A DNA stretch of 64,000 nt. It comes from an uncultured candidate division WPS-2 bacterium (GTDB lineage: Bacteria > Vulcanimicrobiota > Vulcanimicrobiia > Vulcanimicrobiales > Vulcanimicrobiaceae). Below, in pieces: positions 1-9,514 of the stretch (position 1 is the first letter of the stretch; each line of letters opens with the position of its first letter). The stretch covers positions 1 through 64,000 of the forward strand of contig CALEYW010000072.1 of the NCBI GenBank assembly GCA_937927945.1. The letters run 5' to 3'. The notes below the pieces were generated by a model. The model was not told where the DNA came from and searched no databases. It was given only the letters and a program-made list of their open reading frames with translations. The position numbers and the translations under genes are program-made.

Positions 1-64
1 ACGGCTCACGCGAGTCTCTTTTTTTGCGTGATACTTAGTAACACAGTAGTACTAGGCCCCACTC

Positions 65-691
65 TTAGAGCGCCTGTCCTTCGGTTGAGGCGCGGATGCC
101 GTCGAGGTGCGCGGAAACGCGCTCCTCGAGCAGCTGCCAGCCTGCGGCGGTGACCTCGAACACGGCGAACCCGCCGTTCTCGACGCGCGTCGACCAGAAC
201 GCGTCGAGATCGCGGCCGCTCGTGTCGACGAGCGCCGCGCGCACGACGGCATCGTGCGTCAAGACCAGCGCCGGAACCGTGGGGACGAACGACGCCGCGA
301 ACGCGCGCCAGCGCGCGAGGACGTCGCGCGTCGACTCACCGCCCTCGAACGACACGTTGGCCGGATCGTTTCGCCACGCACCGTAGCGCACCGGATCGTT
401 GGCCGCGATCTCCTCGCGCACGCGGCCCTCCCACGTCCCGTGCGCGATCTCGATCAGGCGGTCGTCGGTTTCGACGCGCAGGTTGAGGCGTTCCGCCGTG
501 GGGCGCGCGGTCGCCGTGCAGCGCAGGAGCGGCGAGGAGACGATGCGGCCGACGCGCGCGGCGTCCATGGGTGCCGCGAGCGCGAACGCCTGCTGCATTC
601 CGAGCGACGTCAACGCCGTCTCTCGCCGTCCTTGATAGCGGCCGGCGAGATTCCACGTCGTCTCACCGTGCCGCGCGAGATACACGCGCAT
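65..691 (-). CDS. Histidine phosphatase family protein (phosphoglycerate mutase-like)
   Basis: A 208-residue protein starting MRVYLARHGETTWN, with the RHG phosphohistidine motif at residues 8-10. Supporting family residues are the second arginine in SSPLLRC (about 52-58), the acidic block E..HGTWEG (about 82-90) and the C-terminal histidine in VLTHDAVVRAAL (about 143-154). The length is normal for a cobC/gpmB-type phosphatase and it is probably cytosolic. The substrate cannot be read from the sequence: sugar phosphates, alpha-ribazole phosphate and other small phosphoesters are all possible. It is transcribed in the same direction as the HutD-like gene that lies upstream of it, about 56 bp away, so the two may form an operon. 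Confidence 0.85.
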   Translation of the reverse strand: MRVYLARHGETTWNLAGRYQGRRETALTSLGMQQAFALAAPMDAARVGRIVSSPLLRCTATARPTAERLNLRVETDDRLIEIAHGTWEGRVREEIAANDPVRYGAWRNDPANVSFEGGESTRDVLARWRAFAASFVPTVPALVLTHDAVVRAALVDTSGRDLDAFWSTRVENGGFAVFEVTAAGWQLLEERVSAHLDGIRASTEGQAL

Positions 692-747
692 CCGCCGCGC
701 CTTGGCGTGACGAAGGCGGTGAACCTTCCTTCACGGGCGAGTGAAGC

Positions 748-1326
748 TCAACCGGGCGCGGAGAAGGCAACGCGGACGACGAGCGTTTCTCCCGTCGCGC
801 GGAGCTCGCGATCTTCGGAATCGACGAACAGCGTGTCGTGTTCGCCGATCTTCTTCGAGCCCACCGCGATCTCGCCGGCGATGACGAAGACGTAGGCGGG
901 CCCGTGCTCGAGCCACGGAACGTCCGGCCGCCGGACGGTGACATCGACCTGCGCGCGCGCGGCATTGCGCAAAACCATCACGTTGAAGGCCAGCACGGCG
1001 CCGGCGAGCAGCGCGCAGTGCGGCATCGTCTCGCCGCCGAAATCGCAGCGTGCACCGAGCCGGTCGAGCGTCGCTTGCGTGCCGTCGGCAAACGTCAAGG
1101 TGAACCCGCGGCCGGCCGCGAGCACGATCGTGCGATCATATCCGCGCAGGTCGGAGAACGGCCCGTCGCGGTCGATCGCCGCGAGCGAAAGCCGCCGCTG
1201 CGGGATCGGCCCGCCCTCGACGATGATGTCGTGCGTGATGCCGCCGCGGTTCTGCCAGGGAACGGTGCGATATCCGGTCCGCCGCAGGATCACCTCAGCG
1301 GCGTACTCGTGTACAGCGTGATGCAC
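748..1326 (-). CDS. HutD/Ves family cupin-like protein
   Basis: The conserved part reads LRRTGYRTVPWQNRGGITHDI near the N-terminus, close to the HutD/Ves signature (Y..MPWKNGGG.T.EI). It continues with HutD-like motifs such as FSDLRGYDRTIVLAAGRG and a double-stranded beta-helix C-terminal half. The open frame extends upstream into the paoA region, but homology begins near the GTG at 1326 (or the GTG at 1293), giving about 181-192 residues. HutD proteins accompany histidine-utilisation genes in other bacteria, but no hut genes are visible here, so the role is unassigned. It is divergent from the aldehyde oxidoreductase genes, with only about 55 bp between the starts. The start codon is uncertain. 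Confidence 0.75.
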   Translation of the reverse strand: MHHAVHEYAAEVILRRTGYRTVPWQNRGGITHDIIVEGGPIPQRRLSLAAIDRDGPFSDLRGYDRTIVLAAGRGFTLTFADGTQATLDRLGARCDFGGETMPHCALLAGAVLAFNVMVLRNAARAQVDVTVRRPDVPWLEHGPAYVFVIAGEIAVGSKKIGEHDTLFVDSEDRELRATGETLVVRVAFSAPG

Positions 1327-1380
1327 CTTCCGGGTGCTCGCTAGCTTTTTCGCACGCGCGAGTCGAAGTCTGTTCCCATC

Positions 1381-1902
1381 ATGGCACGATCGATCGGAGC
1401 GCCCGCGATCGGCCCCGCCGACGGGGCGCGACCGGCAGGCATTCAAACAACCCTCCGGGTGAACGGAAGCGTTCGTCGACTCGAACTCGATCCGCGCGCG
1501 ACCCTCCTCGACACCCTGCGCGAACGCCTCGGGCTGCCGGGTACGAAGAAGGGCTGCGACCGTGGCGAGTGCGGTGCGTGCACCGTGCACGTCAACGGCC
1601 GCCGGATCAACGCCTGCATGACGCTCGCGGTGATGCACGACGGCGACGAGATCGTGACGATCGAGGGTCTCGCGCGCGGCGAGGAGCTGCACGCGGTACA
1701 GGCGGCCTTCATCGAGCATGATGCGCTCCAATGCGGCTACTGTACGGCCGGTCAGATCATGTCCGCCGTCGCGTGCATCGGCGAGGGCCACGCCGGTTCG
1801 GCCGACGAGATCCGCGAGTGGATGAGCGGCAACCTCTGCCGCTGCAGCTGTTATCCGCAGATCGTCGCCGCCGTGCAAACCGCGGCGCAGGAGCGGACGT
1901 AA
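1381..1902 (+). CDS. paoA: Aldehyde/xanthine dehydrogenase iron-sulfur subunit (PaoA/CoxS type)
   Basis: A 173-residue [2Fe-2S] electron-transfer subunit of the molybdenum hydroxylase family. The plant-type ferredoxin cluster ligands are C59, C64, C67 and C79 (CDRGECGAC...C). The second, alpha-helical cluster uses C118, C121, C153 and C155 (CGYC...CRC). No Tat signal is obvious, unlike periplasmic E. coli PaoA, so a cytosolic location is inferred. It is followed 3 bp later by the FAD subunit and then by the molybdopterin subunit, the usual small-medium-large order. The frame itself is intact, but both partner genes are disrupted, so the encoded complex may be non-functional. Confidence 0.9.
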   Translation: MARSIGAPAIGPADGARPAGIQTTLRVNGSVRRLELDPRATLLDTLRERLGLPGTKKGCDRGECGACTVHVNGRRINACMTLAVMHDGDEIVTIEGLARGEELHAVQAAFIEHDALQCGYCTAGQIMSAVACIGEGHAGSADEIREWMSGNLCRCSCYPQIVAAVQTAAQERT

Positions 1903-1905
1903 GGC

Positions 1906-2821
1906 ATGGAACCGTTCGCGTACGCGCGCGCGACGGACGTCGCGTCAGCGGTAGCGGTCCTCGACGAGCGTACGGCGGTGGTCGCCGGCGGTACCGAGCT
2001 CCTCAACCTCCTCAAAGAACGCGTCGTCACGCCCGACCGTGTCCTCGACATCAACCGGCTCGCGCTCGGCGAGATCGCGTTCGACGGGACCACGCTGCGC
2101 TTGGGCGCGCTGGCGCGCATGAGCGACGTCGCGGCCCACCCCGCGGTCCGTGCGTCGTTTCCGGCGATCGCCGAGGCGCTGGAGAAGAGCGCTTCGCCGC
2201 AGCTGCGCAACATGGCGTCGATGGGCGGAAACTTGCTGCAGCGGACACGCTGTGCGTACTTCCGCGCCGACACGGCGCTGCCGTGCAACAAGCGGACGCC
2301 GGGGTCGGGCTGTGCGGCGCGCAATGGCAACACGCGCCAGCAGGCGATCTTCGGCTGGAGCGAAGCCTGCGTGGCGACGCGGCGAGCGCAGCATCGCGCT
2401 CGGTGATTTGCATCGGCTGCCAGACGATCGTCCCGATCGCGACACGACGCTCGAATCCGATGAGTTGATCGTCGGAATCGACGTGCGGGCGTCAGGCGTG
2501 ACGCGCCGGTCGCACTACCTCAAGGTTCGCGAGCGCGCTTCGTACGAGTTCGCGCTCGTCTCGGTGGCCGCCGGCGTCGAGCTCGAGGGCGAGACGGTGC
2601 GCGACGTACGGATCGCGCTCGGCGGCGTCGCTCACAAGCCGTGGCGCTTGGCGGAGGCCGAGGCGGCGTTGCGCGGCCGGCCGTTCACCCGCGCCGGCGT
2701 GCGCGATGCGGTGCGCGGCGCGTTCGGCGCGGCGCGCCCGTTGCGCGACAACGCGTTCAAGATCACGCTCGCCCAGCGCGCGATCGTGCGCGCGCTGGGC
2801 ACGCTAGGAGCACGCGCATGA
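1906..2821 (+). pseudogene. paoB: Aldehyde oxidoreductase FAD/[4Fe-4S] subunit (PaoB type), frameshifted with internal deletion
   Basis: The first frame (1906-2406) encodes the FAD-binding N-terminal half: [28 protein letters not shown], and the PaoB/4-HBCR-type cysteine insert [19 protein letters not shown] that binds an extra [4Fe-4S] cluster. It ends in junk after SEACVAT. From about 2381 the -1-relative frame continues as [14 protein letters not shown] to 2821, with RASYEFALVSVAAG and a normal C-terminus. In homologues SEACVATH is followed by a PSD-containing stretch of roughly 25 residues before this point. The join therefore looks like a deletion of about 70-80 nt, not a multiple of three, at about 2379-2381. 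The end overlaps the paoC ATG (ATGA). A sequencing or assembly error is possible. Confidence 0.8.
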
Positions 2822-5020
2822 GCACCGTTCTCGAGCGGCCCGGCATCGGCAGCCCGCTCGATCGCCGCGACGGCCGCGTCAAGGTCACCGGCCGGGCTGA
2901 CTATACCGCCGACGTCGTGGTTCCGGATCTCAAGTACGGTGTGTTCGCGACGAGCCCCGTCACCAAGGCGCGCATCGTCGAGCTCGATACGGTCGCGGCG
3001 CAGCGCGCGCCTGGTGTCCGCTACGTCATGACGCACCGCAACGCGCCGCGCGTCCCACCGCTCGGTCCGCCCGCGGCGATCGCGCTCTTGCCCTTGCAAA
3101 ACGACCGCATTCGCTATGAGGGACAGCCGATCGCGCTGATCGTCGCGGACACGCTGGAGGATGCCACCTACGCCGCCGGTCTCGTCAGCGCGCGCTTCGA
3201 GACGGCGCCGGCGCGCACCGAGATCGCGCAGGGCCTCGCGAACGCGGTCAAGGTCGAAGAGGGGTACGACGAACCGGACACGCGCACCGGCGATCCCGAA
3301 GCGGGCTTGCGCGCGTCGGCAGTTCTGGTCGAACACCTCTACACGATCGGCTATCGCCACCACAACCCGATGGAACCGTCCGCGACGACCGCCGTGTGGG
3401 ACGGCGACCGTTTGACCCTCTACGATGCGACGCAGTACGTGTACGGCGTGCGCGGCGTCGTCGCCCAAGCGCTCGACCTTCCGCCGGAGAACGTCCGCGT
3501 CGTCTCGCACTTTCTTGGCGGCGGCTTCGGTTCCAAGGGCTACGTGTGGCCGCACCAGGTCCTCACGGCGCTCGCCGCGCGCGAAGCCGGCTGCCCCGTC
3601 AAGCTGGTCCTGACCCGGGCCCAGATGTACACGTCGTGCGGATATCAGCCCGAGACGCGTCACGCCGTCGCGATCGGCGCCGATCGTGATGGGACCCTGC
3701 GCGCGATCACGCACGACGTCGTGTACGCGAACTCCGCGGCGGAGGAGTTCCCGGAATACGCCGCCGCGGGGACGCGCTCGATGTACGCTTGCCCGTCGAT
3801 CGCGACGACGCACCGCGCCGTGAAGGTCGACCTGATCAATCCGACGGCGATGCGCGCGCCGAACGAAGGAATGGGCAACTTCGCGCTGGAGTCGGCGCTC
3901 GACGAGCTCGCGTACGCGTTGAACGTCGACCCGTTGGAACTGCGGCTGCGCAACTACGCCGGGCGCGACCCGCTCACCGGCAAACCGTTCTCCTCGAAGA
4001 AGCTGCGCGAGGCGTACGCGCTCGGCGCGGAGCGTTTCGGCTGGGCCGCACGCCCGTGCGCACCGCGCTCGTTGCGCGAGGGTGACGAGCTGATCGGCTA
4101 CGGGATGGCGAGCGCGCTGATGACGACCTACCGCATGCCCTCGACGGCGCGCGTCGAGATGGCGCCGGACGGCACGGTGACCATCGCGACGGCGTCGCAC
4201 GAGATCGGAACCGGTGTGCGCACGATCATGCCGCAGATCGCGGCGGACGTGCTCGGCGTCGATCCGAGCGTCGTCACGATCGAGCTCGGCGACACCGACC
4301 TGCCGGAAGCGGCCGGAACGTTCGGTTCCGCGACGACGGTCGGCGTCGGCTCGGCGGTCAGCACCGCGGCGACGCAGTTGAAGGAACGGCTCATCGCGCT
4401 CGCCGTCGCCGATCCGCACTCACCGCTCCACGGTCTCGCGTCCACGGACGTCGAGCTGATCGGCGGCGAGGTGCGCTCGCGCACGACGGGACGCGCGGAG
4501 CCGTGCGCCGGCGTCGTGGCGCGCAGCGGAGCGGCCGTTCGTGCCGAAGCGACCTGGTCGCCGAGCAACGATGAGTATGCGATGTTCGGGTTCGGCGCCG
4601 TCTTCGTCGAAGTGCGGGTCGACGCGGAGCTGGGCCTGGTTCGCCTGCGGCGTTGCGTCGGCGCGTACAGCGCCGGACGGATCGTCAATCCGAAGACTGC
4701 CGCGAGCCAAATGACCGGCGCGATGATCTGGGGGATCGGCCAAGCGTTGCTGGAGCGGTCGGAGACGGACGCGAACGTGGGACGCTTCGTCTCCAAGAAC
4801 CTCGCGGGGTATCTCCTGCCCGTCAACGCCGACGTCGGCGAGCTCGAGGCGCACTTCGTCGACGAGTTCGATCCGCACGCGAGCGCGATCCGCGCGCGGC
4901 ATCGGTGAACTCGGCGCGACTGGCGTCGCCGCCGCGATCGCGAACGCCGTGTACCACGCAACCGACATCCGCGTGCGCGATCTCCCGATCCGACCGGAAG
5001 CGCTGCTGGAGGGCGACTGA
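2818..5020 (+). pseudogene. paoC: Aldehyde oxidoreductase molybdopterin subunit (PaoC type), C-terminal frameshift
   Basis: The first frame, 2818-4908, encodes 696 residues of a xanthine dehydrogenase-family large subunit: domain a/b hammerhead (KVTGRADYTAD), the MoCo-binding loop FLGGGFGSKGY, NPTAMRAPNEGMGN, and GTFGSATTVGVGSAV. At about 4891 two bases appear to be missing, so the frame ends at TGA 4908 instead of reading GARGIGELG. The displaced frame (about 4899-5020) encodes GIGELGATGVAAAIANAV and a normal C-terminus ending LLEGD. The conserved glutamate of GIGELG aligns with the catalytic base of this family, so the truncated product would lack it. Together with the paoB lesion this suggests decay, or two local sequence errors. 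Confidence 0.82.
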
Positions 5021-5489
5021 CGAACGTTTGCGGTGCGCACTCGCTTCGAATTACGCGCACGGCCGGAGGGCAGTTGATCTCCTCGACAAGCGGAATTCAA
5101 GCGACACTCGGGCCGTCACAGGTTCTGTTGCGGCGCTACGCTCGTCCAGCGAATCGGCTGGACCGTGCCGCGAGGCGACGACAGTATCAGTGTAATCGAT
5201 CCGATCACTTGGGCTTCGTCGAGAAGTCCCGGCGCTTCCGAATCGCTCCCTCTGCAGGCCGTCGCTCTGGGGTCCCCTGCCGCACTATCTAGATGTTGGA
5301 AGCGCTCCACGCGCGGTCACCGAATTTTCACGCCGGCGAATGAGCTGTGACGCCATCTGGAGGAGCAGCCGCACTTAGTCCGACGGTCACTTCGAAGGTC
5401 TAGGAGCAGTCGACCGCAATACAGCCATTTCGCGAAAGGGCGGCTCTAAAGGGCGCGCAACCGATCCTTATTTGCCTACGGGTAGGGCC
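5021..5489 (+). other. Intergenic region between paoC and the Gabija genes
   Basis: About 470 bp with no convincing gene. Short open frames on both strands match nothing I recognise. Base composition drops from the high-G+C paoC side towards the A+T-richer Gabija side, so one edge of the acquired segment probably lies here. I see no tRNA, integrase or obvious att duplication. The last part must hold the promoter for gajA. Confidence 0.5.
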
Positions 5490-7295
5490 ATGTATATTAA
5501 GTCACTGTATATTCGGAATTTTCGGAACTTCGGCGAAACGACGATCTACTTCCGTCCGCGTTTAACGGTTCTTGTCGGAGAGAACGGGGCTGGCAAGAGT
5601 AACGCAATTCATGCCTTGCGGTTGCTTCTTGATTCGTCGCTAGGTAGACAATCGCGCGTCCTCGATGAGAACGACTTTCATGAGGTCGACAGCGTTCGCT
5701 TTGGAAAGGAAGTTCTGATTGCAGCAGTTTTCACGGACTTTGAGCAGAACGTCAAAGACCTTGCATACTGCGGTAGATGGAAGACCGGCCCAAATGAAGC
5801 GCTAGTAGCGTATCGTTTTCGTCCGAATGAAACGGTACGTCAGGAAGTCGAGAACGTGCAGCAACTGGCTCGTGAAGCTGGCCTGACAGAAGAAAGCGAT
5901 GCGTGGCCAGCAGATCGCGAGTTTACCATCGATGACTATGAATATGACCGTTCGGGTGGCATGCCGCCCAAGGTCCTTCCTCACTTGACTATATTTGAAG
6001 ACTTGCCGCGTAGCGCGGAATCTGATCTGAATAAATATGTTGTACTTGAACTTCCGGCGATTCGAGACGTGGTGCGTGATATGGCTCAGCGCCGACAGTC
6101 GCCACTCGTCAAGCTGATCGAATTGGCCGCATTGCCAAGTGACGTAAAGGCAAATGTCGAGGGCATCATCGCCGTAGCAAATAACGCAATACAGAGCGAT
6201 CCCTTTTTCACCGATCTTCAACAGAAGATAGGTGAATCATATGAAGACCTCGCGACGGCTCCTGAAAGCCTGACCCTCCGTGTCGGCCTCGCAGATCCGA
6301 GTTTTTCATCGGCGTTGCGGTCGATCTCGCTTCTTCTTTCGGATGGCGCACTCGAAGACGCTGAGATCTCCCGAAATGGACTAGGCTTCAACAATCTCTT
6401 ATATATAGCGATTCTCGCAGAATACTTTAAACGCCGAAAAGCGGACAAGCCCGGCAACCAATTGCTGATTGTAGAAGAGCCTGAGGCGCACTTGCATCCG
6501 AATGCGCAGGCTGCGCTAATAAGACGGTTAAGTCAAAACGATCATCAAACCATCGCGACAACTCATTCACTTGTGGCGGCTGGCGCCGTCGGAAGCTCTC
6601 CGCTTGTATCCGTCACTAAGACGCCTTTAGGGTCGGTAGCGCGGAGATTAACGACCGACGCAAACCTCACCTTGGGCGAACAAAGAGATCTGGATCGATA
6701 TCTGGACGGAAATCGAGCCCATCTTCTGTTCGCGCGCAAGGTAATACTGGTTGAGGGTATCTCGGAAGAATTAATATTGCGTGCTGTCGCGCGCCTGCGC
6801 GGCATCAACCTGTCGAAGAGTAACGTCGCTCTAGTGGCCGTATCAGGGACGCATTTTCCCATCTTTGAAAAGCTATTCTCGGCGGGTGCGCTCGTCTCTG
6901 AGTGTTGTATCGTAAGTGATGACGACGCGCAGAACAAAGCCGCGTGGATACAAGCGCGGAAACCGGACGACGGTGCTTTGATTCCGCACACATCCGTAGC
7001 TTCGAATGTAACATGGTACAAATGCAAGACCACGCTTGAGATGGCGCTTGCCCAGCCACAAAATGCGGCGTGGATTTCCAGCGCCCTCTCTGCAGCAGGA
7101 TATCCGGTGGTATCAAAAGCCGTATTTAGTGGTCTTGCGTCGGGCGATGCGGCAAAAGTGCAGATTGCGCAACTCGCGACAGTCCGAAATGCACGCCGAG
7201 CTGCGAAGGGCCGGTTCGCCCAGCTCTTGGCTGACAGTGTACATCGGATGGCGGAGCTCCCTGGCTACCTCGAAGCATTGTTTGGTCGGCTATAG
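5490..7295 (+). CDS. gajA: Gabija anti-phage system GajA, OLD-family ATPase/TOPRIM nuclease
   Basis: A 601-residue protein. The N-terminal ABC-type ATPase domain begins MYIKSLYIRNFRNF, has Walker A GENGAGKS (30-36), a signature-like SRNGLGFNN (294-302) and Walker B IVEEPEAHLHP (327-337), followed by TTHS (358-361). The C-terminal TOPRIM nuclease domain has the conserved glutamate in ILVEGISEE (E422) and the acidic cluster SDDDA (D477-479). GajA is a sequence-specific DNA-nicking nuclease that assembles with GajB. The next gene is a UvrD-like helicase starting immediately after this stop, the defining Gabija pair. I chose ATG 5490 over an in-frame TTG at 5472 because family homology starts there. 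Codon use is much more A+T-rich than in neighbouring genes, indicating horizontal acquisition. Confidence 0.9.
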   Translation: MYIKSLYIRNFRNFGETTIYFRPRLTVLVGENGAGKSNAIHALRLLLDSSLGRQSRVLDENDFHEVDSVRFGKEVLIAAVFTDFEQNVKDLAYCGRWKTGPNEALVAYRFRPNETVRQEVENVQQLAREAGLTEESDAWPADREFTIDDYEYDRSGGMPPKVLPHLTIFEDLPRSAESDLNKYVVLELPAIRDVVRDMAQRRQSPLVKLIELAALPSDVKANVEGIIAVANNAIQSDPFFTDLQQKIGESYEDLATAPESLTLRVGLADPSFSSALRSISLLLSDGALEDAEISRNGLGFNNLLYIAILAEYFKRRKADKPGNQLLIVEEPEAHLHPNAQAALIRRLSQNDHQTIATTHSLVAAGAVGSSPLVSVTKTPLGSVARRLTTDANLTLGEQRDLDRYLDGNRAHLLFARKVILVEGISEELILRAVARLRGINLSKSNVALVAVSGTHFPIFEKLFSAGALVSECCIVSDDDAQNKAAWIQARKPDDGALIPHTSVASNVTWYKCKTTLEMALAQPQNAAWISSALSAAGYPVVSKAVFSGLASGDAAKVQIAQLATVRNARRAAKGRFAQLLADSVHRMAELPGYLEALFGRL

Positions 7296-8960
7296 GTGAT
7301 ACTTTCAGATAGTCAACGCAGGATCGTCGCACATCACGGAAACATGTTGATTACGTCTGTACCGGGCGCAGGGAAGACTAGAATCGTCCAGGCGAAGGTC
7401 ATTCGCGAATCGGCTTTACTGGTCGATTCCCCCAGGCGCGTGGCTTGCCTGACGTATACAAACGCTGGCGTCTCGGAACTAGAGCGGCGAATCCTTCCTT
7501 CGCTCAGGGAGTCCGCGCGAGACAGAGTTTTGCTGGGAACGCTACACTCATTCTTCATCAATGAAATCGTAGTGATCAATGCACCTCGGATGCCAGAGCT
7601 TGTCGGGCGTTCTAATGTGGCAACACCCGAGCACCCCGTGGCGGAGCTCATCATCGAATCCATCCTCGCTCACGAGCCAGAAGAGCGAGAGCTTCGTTGG
7701 TTTAGTGAGGTTAGGAGAAACTTAGATGGATCTCCCTTTCCGCATTCGGACCTAGCCGCGGCCGATATTGAGACGTATTGGCAGATGTTGTACGATGCTG
7801 GCTACATTGACCTAGCGGGTGTTACGTACTACGCGTATCAGATCGTCAATAGGCTCCCGGACGTCGCAAAGGCGTTGGGAGCCGGTTTTTCGTGGATAGT
7901 TATCGACGAGTACCAAGATACCTCGGGCACACAGCTCGCGACCCTTAGGCGCATCGCCGAAGCGAGTCCTGATACGCGGTGGCTCTTGATCGGCGACTTC
8001 AATCAATCTATATTCGGCTTCAATGGGGTCTCAAAGACTGACCTCGTTCAATTTGGGGAATTGGTCGAGGCGAAGCTTCCCGTGCTTCATTCCAGTTACC
8101 GATGTCCAACATCCGTCATTGAGCAAGCATTGCGCCTGATTCCCGAGCCGAAAATGAAATCTATAGATGCGACGAAGCGCGGCGAAGTTATCCATCATGT
8201 GGGAGCGATCACTCACGCCGTTGATGAGTTCATCCGGCTACTTAACGAGCGTGGGATTGATTATCCACACGCGGCAGTTATTGCCCCCTTCAACTCAATG
8301 CTCGCGACCGCATCTGAGTCGCTTGATGCCAGGAACATCCCGTGGCGGCCGCAGTTTCGAATCCCGGGCGAGACGCTAGTCGCGAAAGCGGTCTTTGCAG
8401 TTCTCGCGTATGCCCATCATGAGATCCCAGAACACTTGGATCACGCAATATCCGAGGTTGAGTCACTTTTAAATGGCCTCAGAGTTCACATTGATCAGGA
8501 TAGAATAGCGGAGGTGATTGTCGGGCAAAGTCCGCGACTCGGGGAAGCCTTGTCACGAATGGGCTACAGCGAAGCGGTCGCCGAGGTCGCCTCGGCCCTT
8601 GCTGAACTCGTGCCAAACTACGCGCTCGCGCGCCTTGACGACGCGCTAAGATTGTCTCTGAGGCCGTCGCTGCTTCGCGGTACGCCGCTCGAACGGTGGG
8701 GCAGTATAACACTAGCCCGCCGTGTCTGCGATCACGACGCAATGGCATTGGCGACGATACACGGCGCAAAGGGTCTAGAGTTCGCCGCTGTAATGTTCGT
8801 CGGATTTGAAAAGGGTGTAATTCCTCATCAAAAGTCGAACAACAACGATGAGGAGATTCGAAAGGTATACGTCGCGATCACCAGGTCATCGAACCTTCTT
8901 GTCTATAGCAACCGGCCGTATCGCGAGAGTCCGCTGCTTAAAGTCGCGTTGGGGGTTTGA
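7296..8960 (+). CDS. gajB: Gabija anti-phage system GajB, UvrD/PcrA-like SF1 helicase
   Basis: A 554-residue superfamily 1A helicase. Visible motifs are Q/Walker A SVPGAGKTR (21-29), motif Ia CLTYTNAG, Walker B DEYQDT (204-209), motif III GDFNQSIFGF (233-242), motif IV SSYRCP, motif V ATIHGAKGLEF and motif VI VAITRS (526-531). It is shorter than housekeeping UvrD (about 720 residues), as expected for GajB. The GTG start at 7296 follows the gajA TAG with no gap, so translation is probably coupled. In characterised systems GajB senses DNA ends or unwound DNA and supports GajA. Codon use is as A+T-rich as in gajA. A generic ATP-dependent helicase is the alternative, but the pairing makes Gabija much more likely. 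Confidence 0.9.
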   Translation: MILSDSQRRIVAHHGNMLITSVPGAGKTRIVQAKVIRESALLVDSPRRVACLTYTNAGVSELERRILPSLRESARDRVLLGTLHSFFINEIVVINAPRMPELVGRSNVATPEHPVAELIIESILAHEPEERELRWFSEVRRNLDGSPFPHSDLAAADIETYWQMLYDAGYIDLAGVTYYAYQIVNRLPDVAKALGAGFSWIVIDEYQDTSGTQLATLRRIAEASPDTRWLLIGDFNQSIFGFNGVSKTDLVQFGELVEAKLPVLHSSYRCPTSVIEQALRLIPEPKMKSIDATKRGEVIHHVGAITHAVDEFIRLLNERGIDYPHAAVIAPFNSMLATASESLDARNIPWRPQFRIPGETLVAKAVFAVLAYAHHEIPEHLDHAISEVESLLNGLRVHIDQDRIAEVIVGQSPRLGEALSRMGYSEAVAEVASALAELVPNYALARLDDALRLSLRPSLLRGTPLERWGSITLARRVCDHDAMALATIHGAKGLEFAAVMFVGFEKGVIPHQKSNNNDEEIRKVYVAITRSSNLLVYSNRPYRESPLLKVALGV

Positions 8961-9062
8961 ACTGTGCTCGTCGTAAGCGCTCCCCGCAGCTCACGCTGAA
9001 CACTTCGCGTCTTAGCGCGGGACGATAGCCGTCGCTTCGATCGACCGTCGCGGCGTCTTTGC

Positions 9063-9365
9063 CTAGCGCGGTGACGGCAACGACCGGCATCGCGGGGAAC
9101 CGCGGCCCATCATCTCGGGGTAGCGGTGCCGATTTTGCTCTGGGCCGCGAGGTACTTGTGGTCGTCGGCGACGTAACAGGCCTGGTGCGCGACGTGCTCC
9201 GGCGAGCCGCCGGCTGAGGCCGTTCGCGCCGTGCTGGCGATAGCGTCGCAGCAGCCGTTTGACTTGGCGCACGCACAGCCCGAGTTGGGCCGCTATGTCG
9301 GCTTGGCTAATGCTGCCGGAGTCCAGCCTCTGCATGGCCTGGAGTCGAAGGATCTCGCGCTGGCT
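9063..9365 (-). pseudogene. Transposase remnant (ISNCY/IS481-like N-terminal helix-turn-helix)
   Basis: From the ATG at 9365 on the minus strand the frame reads MSQREILRLQAMQRLDSG, then SQADIAAQLGLCVRQVKRLLRRYRQHGANGL. This is the helix-turn-helix start typical of ISNCY-type transposases. After about 50 residues the frame degenerates into a low-complexity arginine-rich tail, and I see no DDE catalytic region in any frame. It is therefore a short 5' fragment. It lies just downstream of gajB and next to an IS-end-like direct repeat, consistent with IS activity at the right edge of the Gabija insert. Confidence 0.65.
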
Positions 9366-9411
9366 CATGACGGTCAGGTCGCTCCTCATGGGGCGGCCTT
9401 CCACCAGCGAC

Positions 9412-9455
9412 GGGGACATTTCTATTCGGCTGAGATGGGGACATTTCTATTCGGC
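9412..9455 (+). repeat. 19-bp direct repeat, IS-end-like
   Basis: GGGGACATTTCTATTCGGC occurs at 9412-9430 and again exactly at 9437-9455, a 25-bp period. GGGGACATTTCTAT-type sequences often lie at or near termini of IS elements whose transposases resemble the adjacent remnant, so this probably marks the outer end of the degenerate insertion sequence. No second copy of this repeat was seen on the far side of the Gabija genes. Confidence 0.6.
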
Positions 9456-9514
9456 CCTGATAGGCGACCTGTATCGCTTGACCCCAGGTCGCCCCCGTGC
9501 TAAAGTCGCGAAAC

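Noticed and set aside
2632..4419. 595-codon minus-strand frame opposite paoC
   Set aside because: It covers the conserved molybdopterin-binding sequences of the plus strand and has no recognisable domain.
5021..5489. Short open frames between paoC and gajA as genes
   Set aside because: None has a Shine-Dalgarno or recognisable sequence; they overlap in several frames and look like chance.
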